Shown here in pieces: positions 9,047 through 18,163 of a stretch of 47,031 bases of DNA. A model generated the notes under the pieces. It had not been told where the DNA came from, ran no database searches, and saw only the letters and a list, made by a program, of their open reading frames with translations. How positions within the stretch are numbered: position 1 is the stretch's first letter; every line of letters begins with the position of its first letter. Both the position numbers and the translations under genes were made by a program. Origin of the DNA: Acidobacteria bacterium 13_1_20CM_3_53_8 (GTDB lineage Bacteria; Acidobacteriota; Blastocatellia; Pyrinomonadales; Pyrinomonadaceae); assembly GCA_001920415.1 (NCBI GenBank), contig MNJR01000050.1, positions 52,996 through 100,026 on the forward strand, given 5' to 3'.

Positions 9047-9112
9047 AAGGTTTCAAGTTTCAGGTTCAAAAGCTCGTCTAACTTGAAACCTGAAACCTGA
9101 AACTTGAAACTT
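9047..9112. repeat. GAAACCT-family 7-mer palindrome between ftsQ and ftsA
   Basis: The left arm (9049-9067) is GTTTCAAGTTTCAGGTT, the right arm (9081-9111) holds tandem GAAACCT/GAAACTT units, and the loop contains AAAAGCT. Confidence 0.85.
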
Positions 9113-9116
9113 TCGA

Positions 9117-10241
9117 TTATCCTGCGCGGCGTGGCCGCGTCGCTGGTCTGGATTCGTCTGCGACGTTCTTACTCTTCTTGTTATCATTCCGATCATTCTT
9201 CTTAGACTTCTTCGCTGAATCGCTTCTGGTCTCGTTAGCGCGTGCGGCTGGCTTCGCGCCCGGCTGCGTCGCGCTTACATCCGTTTGAGCGCCGCCTGCG
9301 GGCGTCTGTGTGGAAGCGCTTCCGGTTGAATCGAGCGATTGCGCGCCTGAGTTGAAGCCTATGACTGTGCGCGTGTCCTGCGTCACGTCCAGTCGCGTGA
9401 TGAAGGGGCCGCGCGGCGTGTTGCGTTGCTCGTCCAGAACTTTCAGAGCGCGCTTGAGTCTAGAGCCGAAATCATGATTGCCCAGTCGCACCTCAATCTG
9501 CGCATCGTCGCCTGCGAGTTGCGCTCGAACATCTCGCAAGTCCATCAAGTTCACTTCGCTCACTCGCTCACTCAATCCACTTTGTCTCCATTCGCGCGAC
9601 ATCTCCGCGTACCTTTGCATGCGCTCGCGGTTCTCTGCGCGCGCCGCATCACTTTCCGCTTCGTCGAGTCCGCGAATTAAAAAATCTGGAATCTGATCCG
9701 AAGGCGCTTTTAACCCTAGCCGCACTCCCTCGTCGTCAACCCAAGCGAGTTGTCCAGAAGAGGTGCGGAAGATTGCTAGCGGTGCGCGCTCTGTGATTCG
9801 CACGCGAAGCCCATCGGGCAGAACGCGAGAGACGATGGCTGAGCGAACCCAGGGCAATCGTTTGAGTTCCGCGCTCAAAGCCGAAAGGTCTGCGTCCCAG
9901 ACTCCTGTTCTAGCAACGACGCGCGAGGCGACCGCGCGTACATCTTCGGCTGAAGTGTGCGAAGTTCCATTCACGTCAACCGCGCGAAGTTGGAAGAAGG
10001 ATGCTGTGGCGACCGCGCGGTAGCCAGCGAAGACCAGCACGCCCGCTACGATTGCGAGTGTGACTTTCGCAATCAGCGGAACGAACGGCAGAACTTTTCG
10101 CCACGAGCCGCGCTTCGCGCGAGGCTGAGCATGGGCGGGCCTATCACGTCGCGCAGGCCGTTGCGCGCTCGCGCCCGCGCGCCCCTTCGCAACCGTCGCG
10201 CCGTGCACAGCCATTCTCGGTGTTATCACTTGCTCTTTCAC
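9117..10241 (-). CDS. ftsQ: Cell division protein FtsQ (DivIB family)
   Basis: FtsQ is a bitopic divisome protein that joins FtsL/FtsB to the septal synthase. The 374 residues have a basic cytoplasmic tail (~1-48), one membrane segment (~50-75, VLPFVPLIAKVTLAIVAGVL), a POTRA domain beginning FQLRAVDVNGTSHTSAEDV, and the FtsQ domain with LPWVRSAIVSRVLPDGLRVRITERAPLA. The last ~75 residues are a Ser/Thr/Lys-rich, probably disordered tail (SAKKSKKNDRNDNKKS). The start is GTG, overlapping the murB TAG by one base (TAGTG), with GGAGG 5 nt upstream, so translation is coupled to murB. Confidence 0.93.
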   Translation of the reverse strand: MKEQVITPRMAVHGATVAKGRAGASAQRPARRDRPAHAQPRAKRGSWRKVLPFVPLIAKVTLAIVAGVLVFAGYRAVATASFFQLRAVDVNGTSHTSAEDVRAVASRVVARTGVWDADLSALSAELKRLPWVRSAIVSRVLPDGLRVRITERAPLAIFRTSSGQLAWVDDEGVRLGLKAPSDQIPDFLIRGLDEAESDAARAENRERMQRYAEMSREWRQSGLSERVSEVNLMDLRDVRAQLAGDDAQIEVRLGNHDFGSRLKRALKVLDEQRNTPRGPFITRLDVTQDTRTVIGFNSGAQSLDSTGSASTQTPAGGAQTDVSATQPGAKPAARANETRSDSAKKSKKNDRNDNKKSKNVADESRPATRPRRAG

Positions 10242-11362
10242 TAATCCTCCGACAGTCTGGAGTCTGGAGTCTGGAGTCTGGAGTCCGTTTGATTTTCGAT
10301 TTTAGATTTTGGATTTTCGATTGTCCCGGTTTCATCTTCAGGCTCTGAAGATGAAACTTTTGACTCCAGACTCCAGACTCCAGACTCCAGACTATTAGTC
10401 CCAGACTCCAGACTGTCTTTTGAGCGCCAGAGTTCGACTTCATATTCCAGTTCAATTCCGTGCTCGCGTCTGACGCGCTCTCGAATCTCTTCTGCGAGCG
10501 CAAGCGCGTCTTCGGCTCGCGCGTTCTCGCCTTCGGTGACTATGAAGTTGGCATGTATGGGCGAGACACGAGCGCCGCCGCGTTTTTCATTCTTCATGCC
10601 CATCTCGTCAATAATCTTGCCTGTTCCTTTCTCGCTGCCCGGCGGATTCTTGAAGAAGCAGCCAGCGCTGCGCCCGCCGTGCGGCTGCGTTGAGAGCCTT
10701 CTAGCTTTCGCTCCTTCCATTCGCTCTTTAATCTTCTCCGCGTCATCCGTGTGAAGAAGAAGCGTTGCGCCAAGCAGCAACTCGCCCTCTTGAAATGAGG
10801 TGTGACGATAATTCCACTTAACTTCTCTTCCCGGAATCTCAACCACACGCCCCCCGCGCGCAACGCGCACAGATTCGGTCACGTTTCCAATCTCATGTTC
10901 GTAAGCGCCCGCGTTCATCCAGAGAGCGCCGCCGACTGTGCCCGGTATTCCGCCTAAACCCTCAATCCCTGCAAGCCCGCGCCGTCCGGCTTCTATGCAA
11001 AGACGCGGCAGTGAATAGCCTGCGCTCACGCTCACGCGCTGGCCGTCAAACAGAGGTTCGCCCTTCAACCCTTTCGTGCTCACAACGACGTAATGATGTT
11101 CGGCATCATCTGCCAGGACGTTACTGCCCGAACCAAGAGGTCGCCACGCGACGCCCGTCTCGTTCAGCGCATGAACAACCTGCGCCGCCTGCTCTTCCGT
11201 TTCGGGCGAAATCACCCAGTCAATTGCGCCGCCAACGCGAAGGCTCGTCAACTCTGCGAAACGTCGGCCACGCTCTGCGCGCACACTGAATTTTCGCGCG
11301 ATCTCTTCAATCGCCGCATCACGCTTTGCCAAGTCCAACTTGTTCTCGACTTCAACCGTCAT
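10241..11362 (-). CDS. murB: UDP-N-acetylenolpyruvoylglucosamine reductase with repeat-derived tail
   Basis: MurB reduces UDP-GlcNAc-enolpyruvate to UDP-MurNAc using FAD and NADPH. Core motifs: LTSLRVGGAIDWV, PLGSGSNVLADD, the FAD loop GLEGIGGIPGTVGGA in variant form (GIEGLGGIPGTVGGALWMNAGAYEHEI), the active-site SAGCFFKNPPGS, and the C-terminal HANFIVTEGENARAEDAL. The enzyme proper ends near VELWR (~residue 312). The remaining ~60 residues (SLESGVWSLES..., DSRLQTPDSRL) are a read-through of the GTCTGGA repeat block and are very unlikely to belong to the fold. There is no Shine-Dalgarno site next to the ATG; a perfect one lies ~146 nt upstream across a repeat. Confidence 0.95.
   Translation of the reverse strand: MTVEVENKLDLAKRDAAIEEIARKFSVRAERGRRFAELTSLRVGGAIDWVISPETEEQAAQVVHALNETGVAWRPLGSGSNVLADDAEHHYVVVSTKGLKGEPLFDGQRVSVSAGYSLPRLCIEAGRRGLAGIEGLGGIPGTVGGALWMNAGAYEHEIGNVTESVRVARGGRVVEIPGREVKWNYRHTSFQEGELLLGATLLLHTDDAEKIKERMEGAKARRLSTQPHGGRSAGCFFKNPPGSEKGTGKIIDEMGMKNEKRGGARVSPIHANFIVTEGENARAEDALALAEEIRERVRREHGIELEYEVELWRSKDSLESGTNSLESGVWSLESKVSSSEPEDETGTIENPKSKIENQTDSRLQTPDSRLSED
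10252..10421. repeat. GTCTGGA / GATTTTA 7-mer palindrome inside the murB 3' end
   Basis: The left part has tandem GTCTGGA units followed by GATTTTA/GATTTTC units, the right part tandem CAGACTC units. The inner GATTTTA arm has no full partner. The whole block is translated as the C-terminal tail of MurB. Confidence 0.9.
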
Positions 11363-11395
11363 GAAAATTCATCAAACTCTAAATCTTATTTAAGA

Positions 11396-11515
11396 TGAAC
11401 TCTGAGATTTCAAATCTGAAATTTCAAATTTGAGATTTCAAATCTCAGATCAAAAGCTTGTATTCATTCCAAACTTAGGATTTTCAAATTCCAACTTGAG
11501 ATTTTAAATCACCTC
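11396..11515. repeat. AAATTTC/AAATCTG-type 7-mer block between murC and murB
   Basis: Seven-base units of the form AGATTTC, AAATCTG, AAATTTC run from 11403 to ~11448, followed by AAAAGCTTG and a partial second arm to 11510. The words are almost self-complementary, so the fold is ambiguous. Confidence 0.75.
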
Positions 11516-11518
11516 CTT
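11508..11518 (-). promoter_or_regulatory. Perfect Shine-Dalgarno sequence stranded upstream of a repeat
   Basis: On the minus strand AAGGAGGTGAT begins inside the murC stop codon. No start codon lies at a normal distance; the next gene, murB, starts 146 nt later beyond the 7-mer block, and has no such site of its own. It is most simply the original murB ribosome-binding site separated from its start by the repeat. Confidence 0.7.
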
Positions 11519-12932
11519 ATGAATTCAGACTCGAAGCCATCTCTTTCGCGCCGTCCTCGCGCAGCGCTTCCAGCAGCCGCTCGCCCGTGCGATAAACGTT
11601 GCCTGCGCCGAGCGTGATGAACAGGTCGCCCTCGTGCACCTGCCCTTTCAAAATTTCAGTCGCGCCTTCGAGCGCGCCTATGTAATGCGCGTTCTTGTGG
11701 CCGTAGCTCTTAATAGCATCGGTCAACGCTTCCGCCGTCACGCCTTCAATCGGGTCTTCACTTGCGGCGTAGATGTCTGCGACAAACAGAACATCAGCGT
11801 TATTGAAAGAGCGCGCGAACTCTTCCATCAAATCCTTCGTGCGCGTGTAGCGGTGCGGTTGAAAGAGCACGACTATGCGGCGCCCCTTAGAGCCTATCTT
11901 TGCAGCCGCGAGCGTGGCCTTTATCTCCGTAGGATGATGGCCGTAATCGTCAACGACGCGGACGCCCGCTTCCTCGCCCTTGAACTGAAAACGACGATCC
12001 GCGTTGACGAACGACGCGAGCGATTCGGCTATCTGCCCAAAAGGCAGTTTCAATTCGAAACCAACGGAGATGGCCGCGAGCGAGTTGTAAACATTGTGCA
12101 AGCCCGGCACGCGCAAACTTATTTCGCCCACAGGCTCCGTCCCGCGCCAGACCGTGAAGGTTGAGCCGTAAGATTGATCGAAGCGAATGTTGTGAGCCGA
12201 AACATCTGCCTGCGCGCTCAATCCGTAAGTCATGCGCCGTCGTTCGACCAAAGGGATAACGGCCTGCACATTTGGATCGTCAAGACAGAGAATGGCCGCG
12301 CCGTAGAACGGAACCTTGTTCACGAATTTTGCGAAGCAGTCGCGCACGTCCGTCATGTCGCTGTAATAATCCATGTGCTCGCGGTCAATGTTCGTCACGA
12401 CAGCCACCGTAGGCGTTAACATCAGAAACGAGCGGTCGCTTTCGTCCGCCTCTACCACCATCAAATCGCTTCGCCCCATGCGCGCGTTCGACCCCAAAGA
12501 TTTCACCACGCCGCCAACCACAACCGTAGGATCGAGCTTGCCCGCCGCCAACACGGTCGCAACCATAGAAGTCGTAGTCGTCTTGCCGTGCGAACCTGCG
12601 ACAGCGACCGAGTGCGGCTTCAATCGCATCAACTCCGCTAGCATCTCTGCGCGCGGGATAACGGGGATTGAACGCCTTCGCGCCTCCACAATCTCAGGGT
12701 TGTCGTCGCGCACTGCTGTCGAGCGAACGACGACATGCGAATCACCCACGTTTTCTGCGTTATGTCCTTCAAAGAACTCCACGCCCAATTGCTCCAACCT
12801 GTCCGTCACGCTCGAACGCTTCAAGTCCGAACCCGAAACGCGAAAGTTCAAGTTCGCCAGCACCTCTGCGATGCCGGACATGCCTATGCCGCCTATGCCG
12901 ACGAAATGAACATGCTGGATGTGGCGAAACAT
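11517..12932 (-). CDS. murC: UDP-N-acetylmuramate--L-alanine ligase
   Basis: MurC adds L-Ala to UDP-MurNAc. The 471 residues open with the UDP-binding loop [17 protein letters not shown], then the ATP loop [15 protein letters not shown], the [10 protein letters not shown] magnesium motif, [25 protein letters not shown], and [14 protein letters not shown] near residue 340. Size and motif order are those of the family. The ATG is 5 nt from the end of a CAGTTTT palindrome and lacks a Shine-Dalgarno site. Confidence 0.97.
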   Translation of the reverse strand: MFRHIQHVHFVGIGGIGMSGIAEVLANLNFRVSGSDLKRSSVTDRLEQLGVEFFEGHNAENVGDSHVVVRSTAVRDDNPEIVEARRRSIPVIPRAEMLAELMRLKPHSVAVAGSHGKTTTTSMVATVLAAGKLDPTVVVGGVVKSLGSNARMGRSDLMVVEADESDRSFLMLTPTVAVVTNIDREHMDYYSDMTDVRDCFAKFVNKVPFYGAAILCLDDPNVQAVIPLVERRRMTYGLSAQADVSAHNIRFDQSYGSTFTVWRGTEPVGEISLRVPGLHNVYNSLAAISVGFELKLPFGQIAESLASFVNADRRFQFKGEEAGVRVVDDYGHHPTEIKATLAAAKIGSKGRRIVVLFQPHRYTRTKDLMEEFARSFNNADVLFVADIYAASEDPIEGVTAEALTDAIKSYGHKNAHYIGALEGATEILKGQVHEGDLFITLGAGNVYRTGERLLEALREDGAKEMASSLNS

Positions 12933-12937
12933 AAGAA

Positions 12938-13030
12938 CAGTTTTCAGTTTTCAGTTTTTAGTTTTTAGTTCGTATGTAATCAGAGAGCATTTGCTTTTTC
13001 TGAAAACTGAAAACTAAAAACTGAAAACTA
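12938..13030. repeat. CAGTTTT-family 7-mer palindrome between murG and murC
   Basis: Arms of tandem CAGTTTT/TAGTTTT units (12938-12969) and their complements (13000-13029). The murG C-terminal frame takes its TAG stop from a TAGTTTT unit. Confidence 0.92.
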
Positions 13031-14017
13031 TCGTTTCCATCAAATCTACTGTCGCGCTGGCCGCGTCGTGGCGTGCGAGTTTGCGGCTCGCCTGTTCCAT
13101 CAAAGTTATCTTGTCGGGCGCTTTGATGAGCGCGCTGATTTCCTGCGCAAGTCGCTCGCCCGTCAAATCCTTCTGCAAGATCATGCGCGCAGCGCCCGCA
13201 CGTTCGAGAGCTTCTGCGTTCTTGCGCTGGTGATCGTCTGCGGCTGTCAATCACTTTCGGCGAACGCTGCGACCATGTTGTCAATGTAGCGAAGAATGAC
13301 GACGTTCTCCGCCCAACCGGCTTTCGCATAACCTTCGCTCACCCAATCGTAATCAAGCTCGCCCGTCTGGTGCGTGATGCTGAGCACGCTCCTCTGCTCT
13401 TCAAGATGCGGCAAGGCTTCGACCATCGCTCGATTTATTCCGCGCGCTCCTTGCGAGCCTCCGAAGAGCAGCAAGGAAAAGCGCGCAGCATCGCGCATCT
13501 TCGCCGGAATGTCAAAGAACTCCTGGCGCACAGGGTTTCCCGTCACAACCGCTTTGCCGCGAAAGTAAGGCATAGCTTCCGCGAAATTCACAGCCGCTTT
13601 GTCAACGAAGCGTGCCAAAACTCTGTTAGTCCAACCGGGCAGCGCGTTCGATTCCATCACGAGCGTCGGCACGCGCTGGAGCGCTGCCGTCAGAAGAACT
13701 GGGCCTGAAACGTAACCGCCCGCGCCAACAACCACATCCGGTCTGAATTCCCGTATGATGCGACGCGCCGAGAAGAAACTTTCAGGCAAAAGCAGCAAGC
13801 CCTTGATGCGAGCCGCAAGCCCCACGTTCTTCAAGCCCGAAATTTCAATGAGCGAAAGTTCAAAACCCGCTTGCGGCACCAGCTTTGTTTCCAACTTCCC
13901 CTGAGTCCCAACGAACCTGACTTCGGATTGTGGGTCACGCCGCATCACCTCTTTCGCCACAGCGATGCCCGGATAGATGTGGCCGCCAGTCCCTCCCGCA
14001 GCAATCAGCACGCGCAT
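13014..14017 (-). pseudogene. murG: murG, disrupted by an internal deletion with frameshift
   Basis: MurG transfers GlcNAc onto lipid I to make lipid II at the inner membrane face. Residues 1-256 (14017 down to 13247) match: GGTGGHIYPGIAVA, GGYVSGP, ESNALPGWTNRVLA, VTGNPVR, LLFGGSQGARGIN, and YIDNMVAAFAESD, then a TGA at 13247-13249. The C-terminal domain resumes in another frame (13246 down to 13014) as TAADDHQRKNAEALERAGAA and runs to the end. By comparison with the family, the ~28 residues expected between AESD and AADDH (the R-[SA]-GA-x-T-[VL]-x-E-[LI] motif that binds UDP-GlcNAc, and the LVPFP strand) are absent. The loss is not a multiple of three. As written the gene cannot make active MurG, although MurG is normally essential. 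Confidence 0.88.
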
Positions 14018-14022
14018 CGCTT

Positions 14023-15288
14023 TTATTCAAGACGCGGAGACGCTGAAAGACGCAGACGCGGAGACGCGGGGACGCGGGGACGCGGCGATAAAACCAAACG
14101 ACTTTTATCTTTTTCGCCATGTCCCCTCGTCGCCCCCTCGCCGCGTCGCCGCGTCGCCGCGTCGCCGCGTCTCTTCTCCTCCATATCGCTCGCAGTAGTT
14201 CCCGCGTACTGCGAGATGTTCAGAAGAATTCCAATGGAGATGAGCGTAGGCACGAGCGACGAGCCGCCGTAGGAGATGAACGGGAGCGGTATGCCTTTAG
14301 TTGGCACGAGCGACAACACAACGCTTATATTGAAGAGCGCCTGCGCAACTATGCTCGTCACAATCCCTATGCCTAGCAGCATTCCGAATCTGTCGGGCGC
14401 AAGCAGGCTCGCGCGAACCCCGCGCCACAGAAAAATTCCGAAGACTATCAGAACCGCCAAAGCTCCTATCATCCCTAACTCCTCACCGACCACAGCGAAG
14501 ATGAAATCCGAATGCGCGAAAGGCAAGAAGAACAGTTTTTGTTTGCCTTGCGCGAAACCCAGTCCGTTTATGCCGCCAGAGCCTATAGCCATCAGCGACT
14601 GCACAACCTGATAGCCCGCGCCCTGCGTGTCCGCCCAGGGGTTCAGAAACGTCACCATCCTCTTCAAACGCCAAGGCACGAAGATGAGCAGAACAATCAC
14701 GCCGAAGAGCGCGGGGGCAGCAGCGATTCCAAGATGTAGCGGTCGCGTCCCGGCTGTGTAGCAGACGACTACGCACACGACCGCGAGCATCAGTGCCGTT
14801 CCCAAGTCAGGCTCAGCCACAACGAGCAGCGCGAGCACGCCCGTCACAACCATGCACGGCACGAACGTCCACCAGAAAGAGCCTTCCTCGCCCGCACGCT
14901 TTTCAAAGAAGTAGGCCAGGAAGATTGCAAGCACCAGCTTGGAAATTTCCGAAGGCTGAACGGAAACTCCCGGCAACTTAATCCAGCGTCGCGCGCCGTT
15001 CACAGGATGAAAGGCAAAGACGGCGAGCAGCATCAGCGCTGTCAGCACGAGCAGACCATAAACAATTCGCCGGTTACGCAGATTCTGGTAATCGAACCGC
15101 ATGGCTACGAGCATCGCGCCAAAACCTATTGCAGTCCATATCAGTTGCTTGACGACGTAGTAATACTGGCTCCCCTGCTCGCGCTCGGCCATTACGGCGG
15201 ACGCGCTATAGACCATGACTATGCCAAAGAGCGCCAGCCCAGCAGTCGCCGCAAACAACCATTTATCTGCCTGTAGCTTTTTAGCCAT
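14023..15288 (-). CDS. ftsW: Peptidoglycan glycosyltransferase FtsW (SEDS family) with repeat-derived tail
   Basis: FtsW polymerises lipid II at the septum with FtsI. The 421 residues start MAKKLQADKWLF and hold about ten membrane segments. Family motifs: VQPSEISKL, AEPDLGTAL with the catalytic Asp, GAGYQVVQSLMAIGSGG, FAHSDFIFAVVGEELG, and PTKGIPLPFISYGGSSL. The membrane core ends near residue 365 (LNISQYAG). The last ~50 residues (EEKRRGDAATRRRGEG... to ASPRLE) are highly basic and are encoded by an 8-mer GACGCGGN palindrome, so they are probably repeat read-through. The ATG follows a GTGATAA palindrome. The murG ATG is 5 bp past the stop. Confidence 0.95.
   Translation of the reverse strand: MAKKLQADKWLFAATAGLALFGIVMVYSASAVMAEREQGSQYYYVVKQLIWTAIGFGAMLVAMRFDYQNLRNRRIVYGLLVLTALMLLAVFAFHPVNGARRWIKLPGVSVQPSEISKLVLAIFLAYFFEKRAGEEGSFWWTFVPCMVVTGVLALLVVAEPDLGTALMLAVVCVVVCYTAGTRPLHLGIAAAPALFGVIVLLIFVPWRLKRMVTFLNPWADTQGAGYQVVQSLMAIGSGGINGLGFAQGKQKLFFLPFAHSDFIFAVVGEELGMIGALAVLIVFGIFLWRGVRASLLAPDRFGMLLGIGIVTSIVAQALFNISVVLSLVPTKGIPLPFISYGGSSLVPTLISIGILLNISQYAGTTASDMEEKRRGDAATRRRGEGATRGHGEKDKSRLVLSPRPRVPASPRLRLSASPRLE
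14028..14175. repeat. GACGCGG 8-mer palindrome inside the ftsW 3' end
   Basis: Units have an 8-nt period (GACGCGGA, GACGCGGG) in the left part and CGCCGCGT-type units on the right (14140-14172), separated by ~45 nt. It is the one clear 8-mer and GC-rich member of the repeat set. It encodes the basic tail of FtsW. Confidence 0.85.
14176..14182 (-). promoter_or_regulatory. Strong Shine-Dalgarno sequence on the far side of a repeat from murG
   Basis: GGAGGAG on the minus strand lies within the ftsW coding end, directly before the 8-mer palindrome. The murG ATG (14017) is directly after it and has no site of its own. The arrangement repeats that seen at murC-murB. Confidence 0.5.
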
Positions 15289-15292
15289 ATAA

Positions 15293-15369
15293 TTCAGTGA
15301 TGAGTGATAAGTGATAAGTGATGAGATAAAGCTTTGGTCTTATCACTCATCACTTATCACTCATCACTA
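15293..15369. repeat. GTGATAA-family 7-mer palindrome between murD and ftsW
   Basis: Left arm 15296-15324 (tandem GTGATGA/GTGATAA), right arm 15340-15368 (tandem TTATCAC/TCATCAC), loop with AAAGCTTT. The murD TGA stop is part of a GTGATGA unit. Confidence 0.93.
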
Positions 15370-16790
15370 CTCTTCCTATCAGTTTTCAGTTTCAAGTAAT
15401 TAGCCAGATGCTGGCCTCTGAAAATTGATAACTGAAGACTGGCAACTTCTTCCTTAAAAACCTGCCCGCGATGCTCGAAGCTTCGGAACATGTCGAAGCT
15501 TGCGCAGGCAGGAGCAAGGAGAACTGTGTCGCCGGGTTGCGCCGCGCTATAGGCGCGATTGACAGCGTCGCGCATGTCGTCTGCGCGCTCACATTCGGCA
15601 AACTCTTTCAACTCGGTTTCGATTTTCCCTGCATCCTCTCCAATTAAAATCAGTTTGCGCGCGTGCTCTCTGACAAGCTCAGCGAGCGGCGCGTAAGGCG
15701 CTTGCTTGCCGCGCCCGCCAAGAATAAGAACTATCTTGCCTTCCTCTTCAGAGATTGCTTCGAGCGCTTTCATAGTCGCGTCAACGCTCGTAGCCTTTGA
15801 ATCATTTATGAATTTTACGCCGCCTATTTCGCCGGAAAATTCCAGACGATGCTCGACCGCTTGAAACTTGCGAACCGTCTCGCGCATGGAAGCGGGCGAA
15901 GCGCCGCAGGCCAATCCCGCCGCCATCGCCGCCAGAACATTCTCAACGTTATGAAGCCCGCGCAACATTATCTCGTCTCGCGTAATAAGCACTCGCTCTC
16001 CTTGCGAGGTTCTGGAAATAAGCTCGCGCCCGTTTCTCAAAAAGAGTCCTTCTTCCAATTCGCGTCGCACACTGAAAAGAACTACATGCGCTCTTAAACC
16101 TTTAGCCCATGACGAAATCACCTCGTCATCAGCATTGAGAATCGCAACGTCTTCCGCAGTTTGATTGCGAAAGATGTTGTGCTTGGCGGCGGCGTAGTCC
16201 ATCACAGATTCATAGCGATCCATGTGGTTCGGTGTAACGTTCAAACAAAGCGCAACCGACGGGTGAAAGTTTTTAATCGTCTCTAGCTGAAAGCTGGAGA
16301 CTTCCACCACAGTCCAACCGTCATCCGTTGAACTATCAACGAGCGAGATGAGCGCCGTTCCTATGTTCCCGCCCACCTGCACCTTCAATCCAGCATCTTT
16401 CAGAATCTCTCCTATGAGAGTCGTCGTCGTTGTCTTCCCATTCGTTCCTGTGATTGCGACGAGGCGACCGCGAATGTATCTGGATGCAAGCTCGATTTCG
16501 CCTATGACTTCAGCGCCAGCGCGATCAGCGTAGCGAACAGGAATGCTCTTGGTTGGCACGCCCGGACTAATCACGACCAATTCAACTTGATCCAGTAGCC
16601 ACGTGGGAACATCGCCAGCGAGCAACCCAACGTTCTGCTCTTTCAAAGAGCGCGCATCTTGAGACCATTCTTCAATGTCTTTGCGGTCGTTGAGCGCGAC
16701 AGTTGCGCCGCGCTCTCTCAAAAAACGCGCGCTCGCAACGCCGCTACGGCCTGCGCCGACGATTAGAACTTTTTTCCCGGCAACTTCCAA
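15357..16790 (-). CDS. murD: UDP-N-acetylmuramoylalanine--D-glutamate ligase
   Basis: MurD adds D-Glu to UDP-MurNAc-L-Ala. The 477 residues contain VLIVGAGRSGVASARFL, VISPGVP, the ATP loop AITGTNGKTTTTTLIGE, VEVSSFQLETI, LNVTPNHMDRY, LRGLHNVENVLAA, FINDSKATSVDAT, and the C-terminal LLAPACASFDMFRSFEHRGQVFKE. After FKEEVA the last ~27 residues (SIFRGQHLANYLKLKTDRKSSDE) come from a CAGTTTT-type and a GTGATGA-type repeat. AGGAAGAG in this tail precedes the palindrome ahead of ftsW. Confidence 0.96.
   Translation of the reverse strand: MEVAGKKVLIVGAGRSGVASARFLRERGATVALNDRKDIEEWSQDARSLKEQNVGLLAGDVPTWLLDQVELVVISPGVPTKSIPVRYADRAGAEVIGEIELASRYIRGRLVAITGTNGKTTTTTLIGEILKDAGLKVQVGGNIGTALISLVDSSTDDGWTVVEVSSFQLETIKNFHPSVALCLNVTPNHMDRYESVMDYAAAKHNIFRNQTAEDVAILNADDEVISSWAKGLRAHVVLFSVRRELEEGLFLRNGRELISRTSQGERVLITRDEIMLRGLHNVENVLAAMAAGLACGASPASMRETVRKFQAVEHRLEFSGEIGGVKFINDSKATSVDATMKALEAISEEEGKIVLILGGRGKQAPYAPLAELVREHARKLILIGEDAGKIETELKEFAECERADDMRDAVNRAYSAAQPGDTVLLAPACASFDMFRSFEHRGQVFKEEVASLQLSIFRGQHLANYLKLKTDRKSSDE
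15378..15441. repeat. Degenerate CAGTTTT palindrome inside the murD 3' end
   Basis: TATCAGTTTTCAG (15378-15390) faces CTGAAAATTGATA (15418-15430). The arms have decayed compared with other copies. The block is translated as part of the MurD tail. Confidence 0.7.
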
Positions 16791-16855
16791 AATTCTTCTT
16801 TCAAAGACCTCGACAAACAGTTTCGGCTGATGCCAAAAATTGGCTAACGAAAGCT

Positions 16856-16930
16856 ATCCACGAATTCACACGAAACGACACGAATGAAGAAGCTGTTTCT
16901 CTTCGTGTCGTTTCGTGTGAATTCGTGGAT
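16856..16930. repeat. Perfect 29-bp inverted repeat between mraY and murD
   Basis: Arms 16856-16884 and 16902-16930 are exact complements (ATCCACGAATTCACACGAAA... ) with a 17-nt loop carrying AAGCTG. Unlike the 7-mer families the arm is not a simple tandem, but repeats of the sub-motif ACACGAA are visible. A decayed relative lies at 35109-35181. Confidence 0.95.
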
Positions 16931-16993
16931 TATTCTTTCTCTCATCATCTTACTCTTTCATCAGCACTAATCCTTTACTTGAGCCAAAAATTC

Positions 16994-18157
16994 TCAGCGC
17001 AGTTTCAGCGTCGAAAGGCTAAGGAGCGCGAAAAGAATGGCTAGAATCAGAAATCGAAAGACGACTTTGGTCTCAACCGTTCTTGGCCCAAAGCGATTCT
17101 CCCATCTCAGCTCGAAGTGATGATGAAGCGGAGCCATCTTGAAGATGCGGCGACCTGTCATCTTAAAAGAGGCTACCTGCAACATCACCGAAAGAGCTTC
17201 AATCACGAATACGCCGCCGACCATCAGCAGCATGAACTCCTGTTTGGTCAACACGGCGATTGTTCCTATCGCTCCGCCGATTGATAGGCTTCCCACATCG
17301 CCCATGAACACTTGCGCGGGCGGCGCGTTGTACCATAAAAATCCTAAGCTTGCTCCGGCCATCGCGCCGCAGAAAACGGTCAACTCCGCAGCCTCCGGTC
17401 TCCAAGTCAAATCTAAATATCTAGCCCATCGCGCATCGCTTATCAAATAGGTGAAGGCCGTGAGCGCAGACATCGCTATAAAAGTCACGCTTATCGCAAG
17501 ACCGTCCAGCCCGTCCGTCAAGTTCACAGCGTTCGACGAGCCGAGCAGAACAATCATGATGAGCACCAGATAAAGATACGGCCCAATGTAGCTGATGCTC
17601 GTCATAGGGTCTGCCTCGGCGGTCGCCTTGAAGAAAGGGATGTTCACGTTCCATGAATACTTCGCGGAAAAATAGAGAACAGCCCAGACGGCTATGGCTA
17701 CGGCGAACTGCCCTGCCAGTTTCTTTCGACCTGTCAACCCGAGGCTCTGCTTCTGCACGACCTTCTTGTAATCGTCCAGAAATCCTATGGCACCAAAGAG
17801 CAGCATTGCCGCTATGACTATCCAGACGTAGAGGCTGGACGCCCAACTATCCAGCCTTGCCCAGAGCAGCGTTGAGATGAGTACGGAGCCTGCTATCAGC
17901 ACGCCGCCCATAGTAGGAGTGCCGCGCTTGGCAAGATGCGCCTGCGGTCCCTCTTCGCGAATCTGCTGCCCAACGTTCAAGCGCACGAGCCATTCGATAA
18001 CGTTTCGACCGAAAACGAGCGAGATAAGCAGAGCCGTTATAGCAGCCCAGGCCGTTCGGAACGTCACATACTGAAAGACGTTCAGCGCCTTGACTAGATA
18101 CGACTCCCCTTCCTTGAAGTGGTTATAGAGCAGCTCGTAAAAGAAGTAATAGATCAT
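16994..18157 (-). CDS. mraY: Phospho-N-acetylmuramoyl-pentapeptide-transferase
   Basis: MraY moves phospho-MurNAc-pentapeptide onto undecaprenyl phosphate, giving lipid I. The 387-residue polytopic protein has [17 protein letters not shown] (catalytic Asp pair), [25 protein letters not shown], and [10 protein letters not shown], all diagnostic. About ten membrane segments. The ATG sits 6 nt from a repeat block, with only AAAGAG touching it; a strong GGAGG lies across the block at 18293-18297, inside murF. Confidence 0.97.
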   Translation of the reverse strand: MIYYFFYELLYNHFKEGESYLVKALNVFQYVTFRTAWAAITALLISLVFGRNVIEWLVRLNVGQQIREEGPQAHLAKRGTPTMGGVLIAGSVLISTLLWARLDSWASSLYVWIVIAAMLLFGAIGFLDDYKKVVQKQSLGLTGRKKLAGQFAVAIAVWAVLYFSAKYSWNVNIPFFKATAEADPMTSISYIGPYLYLVLIMIVLLGSSNAVNLTDGLDGLAISVTFIAMSALTAFTYLISDARWARYLDLTWRPEAAELTVFCGAMAGASLGFLWYNAPPAQVFMGDVGSLSIGGAIGTIAVLTKQEFMLLMVGGVFVIEALSVMLQVASFKMTGRRIFKMAPLHHHFELRWENRFGPRTVETKVVFRFLILAILFALLSLSTLKLR

Positions 18158-18163
18158 CTCTTT

